Source: Leptolyngbya sp. PCC 7375
GTDB lineage: Bacteria; Cyanobacteriota; Cyanobacteriia; Phormidesmidales; Phormidesmidaceae
NCBI RefSeq assembly: GCF_000316115.1
Contig: NZ_JH993796.1
Span: 85,744 to 149,743, forward strand
Length of the DNA: 64,000 bases
Direction of reading: 5' to 3'
Shown: positions 1 to 8,986 of the stretch, one piece after another
Position numbering within the stretch: the stretch's first letter is position 1
Layout of the letters: the number at the start of each line of letters is the position of its first letter
The notes under the pieces: model-generated
The model's input: the letters and a program-made list of their open reading frames with translations, nothing else
Database searches by the model: none
Told to the model about the DNA's origin: nothing
Made by a program: the position numbers and the translations under genes

Positions 1-1
1 G

Positions 2-76
2 CCACTGCCGATTTTCTATGACTTGCCATTCCTGACTGATCCAGAGGCGGTTGACTCAATAGAACCACAGCCTTGA
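2..76 (+). CDS. C-terminal end of a gene cut by the window edge
   Basis: An open frame enters from the left edge and stops with TGA at 74-76, giving about 24 residues with an acidic, proline-rich tail. Nothing identifies the protein. Its only support is that the frame is open to the edge and ends before the converging minus-strand recombinase fragment. It could be chance. Confidence 0.3.
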   Translation, partial: PLPIFYDLPFLTDPEAVDSIEPQP

Positions 77-154
77 ATTGTCTGTTAGTTAGTACTTTTT
101 CTGAGGTTGCTTATTTTTGAGGCTTATAACCTAGACTGGGTGATGCTTTCAGCC

Positions 155-544
155 TTATGGCCCAGTTTCGTCAAGGTCGGGGCCATAGGCCATATAGTCC
201 TTGACGGTGAGCCACTTGAAGAAGCTTTTGAGGGTGGCCAGGGCCTGATTAATTGTCGTTGGAGCCAGGGATCCCCCTCGTTTACTGGGTCGGTTCTTTA
301 GATGCTGCTTGTAGCGGTCAATGTCGCGGTGGGTGATGTTCTGCCAGGGTTTATTCTGGGTCCAGGAGTAGAAGATCCGGATCTGCCGTTCGTAGGCTTT
401 GAGGGTACTGGCGGATAGCTCGCGCGATCGCAAAAACTCCACCACCCGCTGCCAGCCCAAATCCTCAGCCACCCGCACCAGCCCCTTCGCTGCCTGGCCA
501 AACTCAATAAAGATGGGCTCAGGGATATCACGAGCCATCGCCAA
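155..544 (-). pseudogene. Tyrosine recombinase N-terminal fragment
   Basis: 129 residues that match only the SAM-like core-binding domain of a tyrosine recombinase: helix with STLKAYERQIRIF, then TTINQALATLKSFFKWL. The catalytic domain carrying the R-H-R-H-Y residues, expected to follow immediately, is absent because a stop closes the frame after residue 129. A full enzyme of this family is about 300 residues. I read it as a truncated remnant, although a stand-alone core-binding protein cannot be excluded. It lies just outside the Tn554-like element in the same orientation. Confidence 0.6.
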
Positions 545-651
545 CTCCCATTATTTGAAACAATCCGCAGGGCGAAAGCCCCAATCTACCGTGGGCATCT
601 CCCCATGGTAGAAATTTTACCCTAACTAACAACCCTATAATTGCCTACACC

Positions 652-667
652 AAAAATTACACTAAAA
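652..667 (+). repeat. Left 16-bp direct repeat of the Tn554-like element
   Basis: AAAAATTACACTAAAA, identical to 4376-4391; it is followed by ACTAA here and CTAA there. Candidate attachment core. Confidence 0.6.
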
Positions 668-728
668 ACTAATACGGATGACTAGGGGCTCAAACATACG
701 GTGGAGCAGGGTGTTTGAGCCCATGGTG

Positions 729-1577
729 CTATGGTCGAGTCGGGTTAGCGATCGCAATGTCCATGGGATAGCGGGTCAGAGCAGTGTCTAATGGCAGCCA
801 CTCCTCATCCGCTGTTAGGACATGTTGAACGCCGTCAATTTGGGTGGCCGCTTTAACGTGCCCCCGGTCATAGGCCCACCGCCACCATTGGTTAAAGGTG
901 GCTAACTCGGTGGCTTTGTTTAGGGGCTCATTGGGTTGCCAACAGTCTTTAATCGCGGCATATAGAAACCCACTAGGGTTGCTCACCGGCCCTCTACTCA
1001 AGGCATCTTCTAAAGCTTGAATTGCGGTGTCAACAATTGCGTTCGGTGTGGCACTGATCAGGTTTCGTAAGGTTGAATTGAGCGTGATACCCAAGGCATT
1101 GAGGGCATGCTGATAGTCCTGGGTGTTAGCGGTTATGCCTGCTTCAGGGTGTTTGAGCTGCTGGTTCTCTGTCTCTAGATGCTGAACCTGCTTCTCTAAC
1201 TCCCGTATCCGCAAGAGATAGCCCCCAAAGATCTCATTTTGCCGCCGCAGTTCCCGATTTTCCGCCTCCACCGTCTGTAGTCGGGTGCGTAGGGTTTGAT
1301 TTAACCCCCGTAAGGATTTCTCGCTGACCGACTCTCGTCGCTGGGATGGCCCGGTTTGTCGGCTCTGGTCTCGGAGCTGCTCAATCCGTTGTTTGACGCT
1401 GGCCTCTTTGTAGAGCCATGCCTTGGATACCCCAGCGACCTCTGCGACCGCCGAGAAGGTGATCGGGTGCTGGTTTTTGATGAGTTGTTGAATGCCCTTG
1501 TCAACCTTCTTAAAGGTTTCCTGCCGCTTGCGTTGGGCACTGTCAGTGAGTCCCTGGGTGTTACGCTTGGCTGTCAT
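729..1577 (-). CDS. tnpC: Tn554 TnpC-like protein (DUF6262 type)
   Basis: 282 residues, third gene of the Tn554-like module. The N-terminal part has a helix-turn-helix-like segment (residues about 40-60, VAEVAGVSKAWLYKE) followed by a long coiled coil (about 85-145, with repeated RELRRQ/LEKQVQHLETENQQL heptads). This arrangement is typical of the accessory TnpC/DUF6262 proteins that assist the two recombinases and influence orientation and frequency of insertion. Its start overlaps the end of tnpB by 17 bp, which suggests translational coupling. The C-terminal 130 residues are unassigned. Confidence 0.75.
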   Translation of the reverse strand: MTAKRNTQGLTDSAQRKRQETFKKVDKGIQQLIKNQHPITFSAVAEVAGVSKAWLYKEASVKQRIEQLRDQSRQTGPSQRRESVSEKSLRGLNQTLRTRLQTVEAENRELRRQNEIFGGYLLRIRELEKQVQHLETENQQLKHPEAGITANTQDYQHALNALGITLNSTLRNLISATPNAIVDTAIQALEDALSRGPVSNPSGFLYAAIKDCWQPNEPLNKATELATFNQWWRWAYDRGHVKAATQIDGVQHVLTADEEWLPLDTALTRYPMDIAIANPTRP

Positions 1578-3147
1578 TGTCTGGTGCCTCTAATCCAGCA
1601 ATGATGGCTTCTAGATTGGCTTGAACCGTCTGGTTCATTTCCACTTGCCGGGACCATCCGTTAGCTTGAGCTTTTTGAATTAATTGTTTGGTAGCCTCCA
1701 ATTGCTGTTTGTGATCGTTGAGGTGGGCAGTGGTGGTGCGGAAATGGGTACAGGTGAGACAGGCATTGGCGTGGGGGCATCCTTTGGAGATGATGGGTAA
1801 GGCGCATGAGCCATTAGGCAGTGCTTGGGCTTGAATGGTCTGCTTAAACCACTGCAGATCCGGATCATTGGCCTGAGGGGTATTGGTATGAACGGCTTGG
1901 CCTGCAATATTGACGACCTTGCCATGAAAGAGGGAAATTTCCTCTTTCATGGTCTGATCATGGATATGGGCATAGGTCGCGGTCATTTCGGGGGATTCAT
2001 GGCCAAGATAGCGCTGCACAATATGTTGTGGGACGCCATTATTGATCATGCGAGTGCCGACGGTGTGTCGAAACTGGTGGGTGCGAAAATGCCACAGCTG
2101 GCCATTTTCATCACAGATCATGTGTTTCTCTGCTAGTCGGTTGAGATGATCCGCATAGGTTGTCCCCGTAATGGGTTTAGGCTTAGGCCAAAAGCCACGT
2201 CTGCCCTTGAAACTGGTGCAGAAGAGATAATCGTAATCCTCCCCCACGTGTTCGACGATATATGCTTTTTGTTCTTGAATGACGCGAACAATTTCGCGTG
2301 AGACGGGAATGGTGATTTCTTTTTTCATTTTGAACTGGTAATACCTGAGGAACCAATCCCCTGCGTTGTCTTGCATTAGACAGTCGGGTGTTAAAGCAAT
2401 CAGTTCAGAGATCCGCATGCCGCATTCCATGAGTAGAAGCGTCATGCGCATGATGGGAGGCGCTAAATCATCAAGATGAGTTTTAAGCTGCTGTAATACG
2501 TGGTCTGGGATGTAGCGAGGAATAATGGTTTTGGGCTTTGGGCAGTCCTCTCGTCGAATCAGATAGGTGCCAACTGGCAACCACTTATTTTGGCTACAGA
2601 GATCTAGAAAGGTGCGTAAGTCAACGATGAGGTGGGTTCGGGTGGAGGTCTGAAGTCCACTGCTGGCCAAGTAGGCGAAGTAATCAATGAGTGTGGTGCG
2701 AGATATCTGCTCAGGAGTAATCTCTGGATGGTGCGCCGTTAGAAACTTAGAAAATTTAGAGAGCGAGTTTAATCGGCAGCGTGCAGTACTTGCACTGAGG
2801 GTGCTGAGGGATAACTTGATAAATGTTTTTGCCGCCGCTTGCAGCCAAGGTTGAGAGATGTGAGTGAAATTAAGTTTGTAGAGGGTGTTGCCGGGTGGCA
2901 GTTCAAAGCCAAGTCTGCGGATATCCCAAATGTCACGAGCCAATTCATCGTCCAGGTTGATGGCCCATGATTCACGGGAGTTCCAATAGAGTTGTGTGCC
3001 ACACCCACTACAGTAAACGCCTTTTGTGGCGGGAGTCATGGGGGCTTTGGGCTGAATACAATTCATGTGGTCACACTGCTCGCAGAAGATTAAAATCTCA
3101 GGGAGTGTCTTCTGGATGCCGGGAGTGTGTTGATATTTGGATATCAT
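1561..3147 (-). CDS. tnpB: Tn554 TnpB-like tyrosine recombinase
   Basis: 528 residues. A cysteine-rich N-terminus (C22, C25, C30, C46, C49) suggests a zinc-binding module, as in other long Tn554 TnpB proteins. A core-binding domain follows (about 100-190), then the catalytic domain with R245 (GMRISEL), H357-x-x-R360, H383 (LGHES) and the nucleophile Y392. A second cysteine cluster lies near residues 455-475. All catalytic positions are present, so the enzyme looks functional. It overlaps tnpA by 50 bp and tnpC by 17 bp. Confidence 0.85.
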   Translation of the reverse strand: MISKYQHTPGIQKTLPEILIFCEQCDHMNCIQPKAPMTPATKGVYCSGCGTQLYWNSRESWAINLDDELARDIWDIRRLGFELPPGNTLYKLNFTHISQPWLQAAAKTFIKLSLSTLSASTARCRLNSLSKFSKFLTAHHPEITPEQISRTTLIDYFAYLASSGLQTSTRTHLIVDLRTFLDLCSQNKWLPVGTYLIRREDCPKPKTIIPRYIPDHVLQQLKTHLDDLAPPIMRMTLLLMECGMRISELIALTPDCLMQDNAGDWFLRYYQFKMKKEITIPVSREIVRVIQEQKAYIVEHVGEDYDYLFCTSFKGRRGFWPKPKPITGTTYADHLNRLAEKHMICDENGQLWHFRTHQFRHTVGTRMINNGVPQHIVQRYLGHESPEMTATYAHIHDQTMKEEISLFHGKVVNIAGQAVHTNTPQANDPDLQWFKQTIQAQALPNGSCALPIISKGCPHANACLTCTHFRTTTAHLNDHKQQLEATKQLIQKAQANGWSRQVEMNQTVQANLEAIIAGLEAPDNDSQA

Positions 3148-4237
3148 GCCGGGTGTCTAAATAGGTTTGATACGCCTGCTTGAGGTCATCGGTGTTGACA
3201 TGCACATAGGTGTCAAGGGTGGTTTGAATGTGGGCATGTCCGAGACGTTTTTGAACAAAGGCCATGTCCATTCCTTCTGCGATCAGTTGGGTGGCGTGGG
3301 TATGGCGCAGCATGTGGGGGTGAATGGGGATACCGGTTTTTCGAGCCAAGCGTGAGAAGAGAGCCATGACAGTGCTGTAGGTCATGGGGGCTCCTTTTCG
3401 GCCTTCCCAGAGATTGACAAAGACATAGTCGCTGAGGTGATCGCCTAGAATGTCCATGAATTCATCGCAGACATAGCGCGTATAGAGCCCCATTAAGTCT
3501 TTGGTGACATGGACGATGTAGGAATTTTGGCTCTTGGAGCGGGCACCGTTTGCATTGTCATCACGCGGTTCAATGCGGATGAGGTTATCCATGGATTGGA
3601 TGTCTTCATGCCGTAGTCCTAATGCCTGACCGATGCGCATGCCAGACTCATACAATAGGCAAATCAAGAATTGATCTCGCACCCGGTTGCAGGCCGTGAT
3701 CAGGGTTTGAACCTGTTGAGGCTCAACCGTTTTGGGAACTCGTTTTGGGACCTTGAGTTTGAGTAAACGCGTTTTGACAGGTTTGCCTTTATTGATGTGA
3801 TGGAGAAAGCTTTTATAGCGTTTTCCGGGTGTCAGAACGGTTTTATACAGGGGAATATGGGGAACATTCCCAGTCTTCTCATGGAAATCATAAAGTGTGC
3901 AAACGGCTGAGAGAATGTTGTTGATCGAGGCTTCTGAACGAGAGGATGATTTAGGTGAGATAGCTTGGATGGAATGGGGGTGAGGTGTTCTCAGCCAAAG
4001 GATGAAGTCCGCTAACTCTGGAAGTCCTACAGTAGTCCAATGGAGATGGCTTTGGTATAAGTAGTCCCAGTACAGCCGCAGATGATAAGCATAAGTTCTG
4101 AGTGTATTAGGAGAACGATCTAGATTGCGTAGATAATCGAGAAAATCTTGGACAGGTTCAATGAGCTGATAGTTGTCGTCTAAGACAAGCCACGTGACAC
4201 TGGTGTCAGTCAGGGTGGCCTTCTGAACTTTCACCAT
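3098..4237 (-). CDS. tnpA: Tn554 TnpA-like tyrosine recombinase
   Basis: 379 residues, close to the usual 360 of Tn554 TnpA. Core-binding domain at about 25-120; catalytic domain with R201 (GMRIGQAL), H308-M-L-R311, H334 (LGHAH) and the tyrosine nucleophile Y344. It is the first gene of the transposition operon and starts at an ATG 139 bp inside the right direct repeat. The upstream stretch carries repeated TGTAGAC words that may bind the recombinases or control the operon. Confidence 0.87.
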   Translation of the reverse strand: MVKVQKATLTDTSVTWLVLDDNYQLIEPVQDFLDYLRNLDRSPNTLRTYAYHLRLYWDYLYQSHLHWTTVGLPELADFILWLRTPHPHSIQAISPKSSSRSEASINNILSAVCTLYDFHEKTGNVPHIPLYKTVLTPGKRYKSFLHHINKGKPVKTRLLKLKVPKRVPKTVEPQQVQTLITACNRVRDQFLICLLYESGMRIGQALGLRHEDIQSMDNLIRIEPRDDNANGARSKSQNSYIVHVTKDLMGLYTRYVCDEFMDILGDHLSDYVFVNLWEGRKGAPMTYSTVMALFSRLARKTGIPIHPHMLRHTHATQLIAEGMDMAFVQKRLGHAHIQTTLDTYVHVNTDDLKQAYQTYLDTRHDIQISTHSRHPEDTP

Positions 4238-4241
4238 GATT

Positions 4242-4330
4242 ACGTTGTAGACGTTGTAGAAAGGCTGGTGTTTAACTGTCTACATCATAGTATAAATGTT
4301 CTATGATTTGTTGTTGTTTACTCTGTAGAC
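4242..4330 (-). promoter_or_regulatory. TGTAGAC repeats upstream of tnpA
   Basis: A 9-bp tandem repeat (CGTTGTAGA at 4243-4251 and 4252-4260), TGTCTACA at 4278-4285, TGTAGACA at 4324-4331, and an inverted repeat TCATAG-N10-CTATGA (4285-4306) lie in the 140 bp between tnpA and the element end. Likely recombinase or regulator binding sites; inference only. Confidence 0.4.
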
Positions 4331-4375
4331 ATAAGAATATCCGCTAGAGTTTGGCTCTTTTATATTGACTTCACT

Positions 4376-4391
4376 AAAAATTACACTAAAA
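4376..4391 (+). repeat. Right 16-bp direct repeat of the Tn554-like element
   Basis: AAAAATTACACTAAAA, identical to 652-667; marks the probable right end. Confidence 0.6.
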
Positions 4392-4466
4392 CTAAGCCTG
4401 TCAAAGTACGCTACCCTAGACCTTGAATTTCAAGCAGTTCAGCTATCGCTCGATTTCTAAGGACGG

Positions 4467-5012
4467 ATGCCACGGCGGATCAATCAGAAGTGTGTCGCGT
4501 GTGCTCAGTTGAGCGCAGCCCAAGCCCGGCAGCAGCACGGACCCAATGGGGATGGCTGCTGGGATGAAAAGCGCTGTCACCGGAAGCGATCGCACTACCG
4601 GAATCGACGGGACTCGAATGAAAAGCGGCGGGCTATCTACCAGCAGCAGGTCATGGCTACCAAAGCTGACGATGAGGTAGAGACCGTTTCTCTAGACGTG
4701 GCCGAATCCTCGATGCCCTATGCCAACCTCTATATCTGGCGAGAAAAGCGCAAGGATGCCCCGGTCCACGCCATCGGCGCGACGGTGATTCACGACGGCC
4801 AGAAGGTTTTGGAAGTGAAGCCAATTCACTGTGCCGGATATCGGCGACGACAGCTAGAACACTATGTCTCCCAAAAGATGCTGCCCTATCTCATGGAACG
4901 CTATGGGATCACCCACTTTTTCAATGAAATCCGGTTAGAGCCCATTGAGTGCCCTATTCCTGAATGCCCATTGACGGGATGCTTTGAGCATCGTGGAGGG
5001 GGCGATGGTTAG
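4467..5012 (+). CDS. Cysteine-containing protein of unknown function
   Basis: 181 residues. The N-terminus is strongly basic with cysteines at C9, C12, C31 and C37, which could bind zinc and DNA. The middle is a mixed alpha/beta region around the YIWREKRKDAPVHAIGATV segment, and the C-terminus has a second cysteine cluster (CPIPECPLTGC). I do not recognise the family. It overlaps the next gene by 8 bp (stop TAG inside ATGGTTAG), so the two are probably one transcript. Confidence 0.6.
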   Translation: MPRRINQKCVACAQLSAAQARQQHGPNGDGCWDEKRCHRKRSHYRNRRDSNEKRRAIYQQQVMATKADDEVETVSLDVAESSMPYANLYIWREKRKDAPVHAIGATVIHDGQKVLEVKPIHCAGYRRRQLEHYVSQKMLPYLMERYGITHFFNEIRLEPIECPIPECPLTGCFEHRGGGDG

Positions 5013-5649
5013 TGTTCGTCAGCTGGAGTTAGACCTGGGGGATGCCTTTGAGGATGCTGTCGATGTGCCGGAAGAAGCGAATATTTTAGAACTTTGGCAG
5101 CAGTTTGAGGGGGTAATGATTGAGCTACCGTGGCGTGAGCAGCTGCGACTCGGTGGGGAAGTACTGGCCCAGCTGGCTGACATTTGTGAGGCCAAGTCTG
5201 AAATCCTCTGGGACAACTGGCAGGATGCCCATAATATGGATGGCCCCGTGTTAGATGGTGACTGGTTCAAAGGCATCACTCGACAGACCCAGGAATTGGA
5301 CTTTTCAGACCTGGTACAGCGTTCCAACCAACGCGATCTGCTTGAGCCCGTGGCCGATGATGAGTCTTTTGCAGGAGAAGTGGATAAAGCCTCAGTTCTG
5401 GCGTTAGTGGATGCGTTAACGGAGGAAGCGGTTAAGGAGCAAGCACTGGCCGTGGCGCATTCCGAGAATGTATCGGCTTGGATCGAGCATTTATCTGTGA
5501 AACGAACTGACGGTCCTCAGCGATTAATCGATCTACAGCGACAAGTGAAGATGCCATTGGTGGAGGTGTGGATGGCGGCACTCCTGGGTGACTTTATGTT
5601 GGAGCAGCGTGGCGGATTTTATGAGACGGAGCACCTTTGGATTGGTTAA
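5005..5649 (+). CDS. Acidic protein of unknown function
   Basis: About 214 residues from ATG 5005, chosen because GGAGGGG at 4995-5001 sits just upstream; an in-frame TTG at 4984 has no such site. The protein is acidic and helix-rich, with no membrane segment or motif that I recognise. Translationally coupled to the preceding cysteine-containing gene by an 8-bp overlap, so the two products probably act together. Confidence 0.6.
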   Translation: MVSVRQLELDLGDAFEDAVDVPEEANILELWQQFEGVMIELPWREQLRLGGEVLAQLADICEAKSEILWDNWQDAHNMDGPVLDGDWFKGITRQTQELDFSDLVQRSNQRDLLEPVADDESFAGEVDKASVLALVDALTEEAVKEQALAVAHSENVSAWIEHLSVKRTDGPQRLIDLQRQVKMPLVEVWMAALLGDFMLEQRGGFYETEHLWIG

Positions 5650-5761
5650 GGTCCGTTTATAGTCGGCTGATGTAATTCCCCACTAGAGCTTTTCATACCG
5701 AGCGTGAAGGACAGAGAATGGAATAGTTTTGCGGCTTTCTCAACTGGAAGGAGGTGGTGCC

Positions 5762-7816
5762 GTGGATGGACTCAGGGAATTGGCCGTTGATAATCCTTTG
5801 GTGGCGTTTACTACGTTGTTGTTGGTGAGCCTGACTCTGCCGCCTTTGTTCGAGCGGTTGCGATTGCCCGGCTTAGTCGGCCTTTTGTTTGCCGGGGTGG
5901 TACTGGGACCCAGTGTTTTAGGACTACTCGACCCAGCGGGCGATATCGAAAAGCTCTTTGCCGATGTAGGCAAGGTTTATCTCATGTTTGTGGCCGCCTT
6001 GGAGATTGACCTGAAGGAATTTAGTCGCAACCGCGATCGCGCCATGAAATTTGGCTTCCTCACCTTTGCCATTCCCCTGATAGGGGGCATTTTGTTGGGG
6101 CGCTGGACGGGGTTTGGCTGGGTGGCGGCAGTGCTCATTGGCTCACTAATGTCATCTCACACGCTGTTGGCGTATCCTATCGTAATGCGACTGGGCGTCA
6201 CCCGCGATGAGTCTGTCACCGTCACGGTCGGCGCGACGATTTTTACCGATATTGCGGCGTTACTGGTGCTGGCGGTGTGTGCCTCTCTACAGGGGGGTGA
6301 TTTTTCGCCGTTATCGCTGACATTGCAAATGGTGGGGTTGGCAGTTTACGCCGCTGCCGTGCTCTTTGGCCTTAACTGGGCGGGTCGGCTCTACTTTCGC
6401 CGTACCGGCAGTGAACAGGGCAATCAATTTTTGTTCGTGCTGCTAGCGGTGTTTTTGGTGGCGGTCGGGGCACAGACGATTAACGTCGACAAGGTCGTGG
6501 GCGCATTTCTCGCGGGCTTAGCGGTCAATGGCGTAGTGGGCGATGGCCCGGTTAAAGAAAAGGTGGAATTTTTTGGCAGTGTCCTTTTCATTCCGTTCTT
6601 TTTTGTCTGCATGGGATTGCTGCTCGATGTACCGATTTTTATCGAAGCGCTCACCGATCGCCTGGGTTTGACCGTCGGCATTGTGCTCGTACTGTTGTTG
6701 ACTAAGTTTTTGGCGGCGGCGATCGCGGGCCTATGGTTTCGCTATAGCCGCATGCAAATCTTGACCATGTGGTCACTGTCTTTGCCCCAGGTGGCTGCCA
6801 CATTGGCCGCTGCTTTAGTCGGTTTGCAGGTGGGGCTGATCACCGCTCCGGTATTCAACGCGGTGATTGTGCTGATGTTGGTCACGTCTCTGGTGGGGTC
6901 GACGACAACTAGCCGTTTTGCCAGTCAATTGCCCCTCCCCGCCGGACCGTTAGTCACCGATGGCACGGATGACTGGCTCGAACCGGCGGGGACACCGTCA
7001 AAGCCGTTTGTTGTGGTCGTTCCGTTGTCAAATCCTTCAACGCAGCGTTATTTGATGGAGATGGCCGCCTTCATTGCCCAACATGAAAAAGGCTATGTGG
7101 TGCCGTTGGCGATCGCCCCCGCCCATGCGCACATGGACGATCCGCAATTGCTGAACGCTCTAACCTATCACCAAAAACTCCTGCAAACGGGCCAAGCCAT
7201 TAGTGATGCGGTTGGCACTGAAGCCCGCCCGCACATCCGCATCGACGACGATATTGCCGAGGGCATCAGCCGCACCGCCCGTGAGTATGATGCGCAACTG
7301 GTGGTGATGGGCCGCAGTCAGACCGAAGGGTTGCGGGCACGCCTCTTGGGCAGCGTCATCGACAATGTGCTTTGGGCCTCTCACTGTCCGGTGGCGGTGA
7401 CTCGGTTGAAGAAAGCCCCGATTGAGCTAAAACGCATCTTGATTCCCGTCAAGATTATGACCCCGCAAACCATCCGCACGATCCGTTTTGGGCAAGTGTT
7501 TGCGGCCACCCATGAGGCCTCCATTACCTTGCTGCACGTCAGCGATCGCATTCGTCCCGCCCAAGACCTTCAACGTTTAAAGGGCCAACTGCGCGCGATT
7601 ATGGCCGAGGGAGACCAGGTCGAGTACGGTATCAAATGTGTCCGCCATGATGATCCGGCTGCCGTCATTTTGGCCGCTGCTCGCCATGTGGATCTCGTGA
7701 TTTTGCGATCGATGCGTCGCCGCACTGCAGGCGGCCTGGCCGTCAGCGATGTCACTCATCAGGTGATTGATACCCTTACCTGCTCCGTCGTCCTGTTTGG
7801 CGAACCGCATTCCTGA
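5762..7816 (+). CDS. CPA2 cation:proton antiporter with C-terminal universal-stress domains
   Basis: About 684 residues. Residues 1-400 form a hydrophobic transporter core of some 12 helices with the GLLFAGVVLGPSVLGLL and GATIFTDIAALLVLAV segments typical of KefB/NapA-like CPA2 exchangers. The rest is cytosolic and holds two universal stress protein-like domains; the first has the nucleotide-binding pattern MGRSQTEGLRARLLGS, the second is more degenerate. GTG 5762 is preferred because AAGGAGG (5748-5754) lies 7 nt upstream; a TTG at 5729 would add 11 residues without a ribosome site. Role: Na+ or K+ for H+ exchange at the membrane. It appears monocistronic. Confidence 0.85.
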   Translation: MDGLRELAVDNPLVAFTTLLLVSLTLPPLFERLRLPGLVGLLFAGVVLGPSVLGLLDPAGDIEKLFADVGKVYLMFVAALEIDLKEFSRNRDRAMKFGFLTFAIPLIGGILLGRWTGFGWVAAVLIGSLMSSHTLLAYPIVMRLGVTRDESVTVTVGATIFTDIAALLVLAVCASLQGGDFSPLSLTLQMVGLAVYAAAVLFGLNWAGRLYFRRTGSEQGNQFLFVLLAVFLVAVGAQTINVDKVVGAFLAGLAVNGVVGDGPVKEKVEFFGSVLFIPFFFVCMGLLLDVPIFIEALTDRLGLTVGIVLVLLLTKFLAAAIAGLWFRYSRMQILTMWSLSLPQVAATLAAALVGLQVGLITAPVFNAVIVLMLVTSLVGSTTTSRFASQLPLPAGPLVTDGTDDWLEPAGTPSKPFVVVVPLSNPSTQRYLMEMAAFIAQHEKGYVVPLAIAPAHAHMDDPQLLNALTYHQKLLQTGQAISDAVGTEARPHIRIDDDIAEGISRTAREYDAQLVVMGRSQTEGLRARLLGSVIDNVLWASHCPVAVTRLKKAPIELKRILIPVKIMTPQTIRTIRFGQVFAATHEASITLLHVSDRIRPAQDLQRLKGQLRAIMAEGDQVEYGIKCVRHDDPAAVILAAARHVDLVILRSMRRRTAGGLAVSDVTHQVIDTLTCSVVLFGEPHS

Positions 7817-7887
7817 AACTGCTGGAATGGAATATGACACCCTCGCTAGGCTTAGGTCAAGTAGAGCAAGTCCAACCAGGCCAGCTT

Positions 7888-7913
7888 CCACCGTCCAACA
7901 TCCCATAAGTTGC
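7888..7913 (+). repeat. Dispersed 26-bp repeat, copy 1
   Basis: Begins CCACCGTCCAACA and ends CCATAAGTTGC; matches 52367-52392 and 53881-53906 with one mismatch. No function known. Confidence 0.6.
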
Positions 7914-7956
7914 TTCTGCAATCATTGAATTACTACCAGATCAGACCTAATTCTGA

Positions 7957-7984
7957 ACCTGACGTGCGACGTCGCACGTCAGGT
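7957..7984. promoter_or_regulatory. parS-like palindrome downstream of parB
   Basis: A perfect 28-bp palindrome centred on GACGTGCGACGTCGCACGTC. Its inner 22 bp recur upstream of parA at 9798-9819. It overlaps the last codon and stop of parB. A palindrome repeated on both sides of a parAB operon is the classic form of a ParB-binding centromere. Confidence 0.75.
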
Positions 7985-8986
7985 GAGCTCCTGGAGTTGA
8001 GCAACTAATTCATTGATCTGATCAAGGATAGTGCCGACCTGCTTATTCTTCTTTCTCAAGACATCGCCCTTTAACAACAGGCTCAACCCATCAACGGCTG
8101 TTGTGGCCCGTTTCATATTTGGAGATGGCTTTTTCTCTTTGGCAGTGTTCTTGGATTCTGCTTGTTGACGCTTGGCTTGACGGATTTCCTTGACTGGTGG
8201 ATTCACGTCAATAATCCACGATAGTAAATCGTCGCGATCTTCATCGTCTTTGACGCTGCCGATCTCAAGGGCTTTCGATGCGTCAATTTGTCCTGCGTCT
8301 AATGCTTGCCTGACATCATCGGGTAGGCTTCTGAACTTAATTAGTTTTGTGCGGAAGCTGGTGAGTTTGCCACCGTTATATCGGTCAAGGATCGCCTGAT
8401 ATGTGTCCAGACGAGTTTTAATATCCTCTGATATGCCATTGCCACGCTTGGCAGAATTACTCATCTGGTTTAGCTCTTGCTCAACCTCATCTGGGGTGAC
8501 GCCCGCTTCATCGGCCATCAGTTCCAGGTAGCCCAAAAGTACCTCAAAGGCATTGAGGTTTTTGCGCACCATGTTCTCATCGAAGCGGATGCGTCTGACT
8601 TGCTGTGGGGTCAATTCTTGAATTTCAGCACGAATGACTTCGTTGTCCAGTTCTTCACAAGCGGTGACGCGACTGGCACCAAAGACCAATTCATATTTAT
8701 AGCCTTCGTTCAGGGCCTCACTGTTTGGAGGGAGGGGCGTGACTAAGACTGCTCCGCGAAATCCTTCTTCCTGGATGGCGATCTTTAGCTTTTCAATCTC
8801 ATTTTGATCAAAGAAAAGACGCTGCTGTTTGGGCCGCCAGATTTCGGCAATTGGCAGTTCAACGAAGGATTTATCTGCTGTTGGATTTTCAACGGATGCT
8901 ATGGTCTGGGCCGTATCCTCAGAGGTTAAATTGCCTAGAATGTTGCCTACCATTGAGGTAGAACGTAGTTTAGTCGCTGAATTCAT
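7979..8986 (-). CDS. parB: ParB-family partition protein
   Basis: 335 residues. ParB/Srx-like N-terminal domain with the CTP-binding signatures FGASR (residues 102-106, the GxRR-like box) and ENMVRKNL (137-144), followed by a helix-rich DNA-binding region and a basic linker before the C-terminal dimerisation segment. It loads on parS and works with ParA to segregate the plasmid. Start ATG overlaps the parA stop as ATGA, showing translational coupling. The gene ends inside a parS-like palindrome. Confidence 0.9.
   Translation of the reverse strand: MNSATKLRSTSMVGNILGNLTSEDTAQTIASVENPTADKSFVELPIAEIWRPKQQRLFFDQNEIEKLKIAIQEEGFRGAVLVTPLPPNSEALNEGYKYELVFGASRVTACEELDNEVIRAEIQELTPQQVRRIRFDENMVRKNLNAFEVLLGYLELMADEAGVTPDEVEQELNQMSNSAKRGNGISEDIKTRLDTYQAILDRYNGGKLTSFRTKLIKFRSLPDDVRQALDAGQIDASKALEIGSVKDDEDRDDLLSWIIDVNPPVKEIRQAKRQQAESKNTAKEKKPSPNMKRATTAVDGLSLLLKGDVLRKKNKQVGTILDQINELVAQLQELT

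Larger units (their letters stand above)
652..4391 (-). mobile_element. Tn554-like transposon (tnpA-tnpB-tnpC)
   Basis: Three overlapping minus-strand genes, two tyrosine recombinases and a coiled-coil DNA-binding-like protein, have the order and sizes typical of the Tn554 family. They are bracketed by a 16-bp direct repeat, AAAAATTACACTAAAA, at 652-667 and 4376-4391. Tn554 elements insert by recombination at a short core and lack terminal inverted repeats, so a direct repeat at the ends fits. No cargo gene is present: the element is only the transposition module, about 3.74 kb. The exact ends are inferred. Confidence 0.7.
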
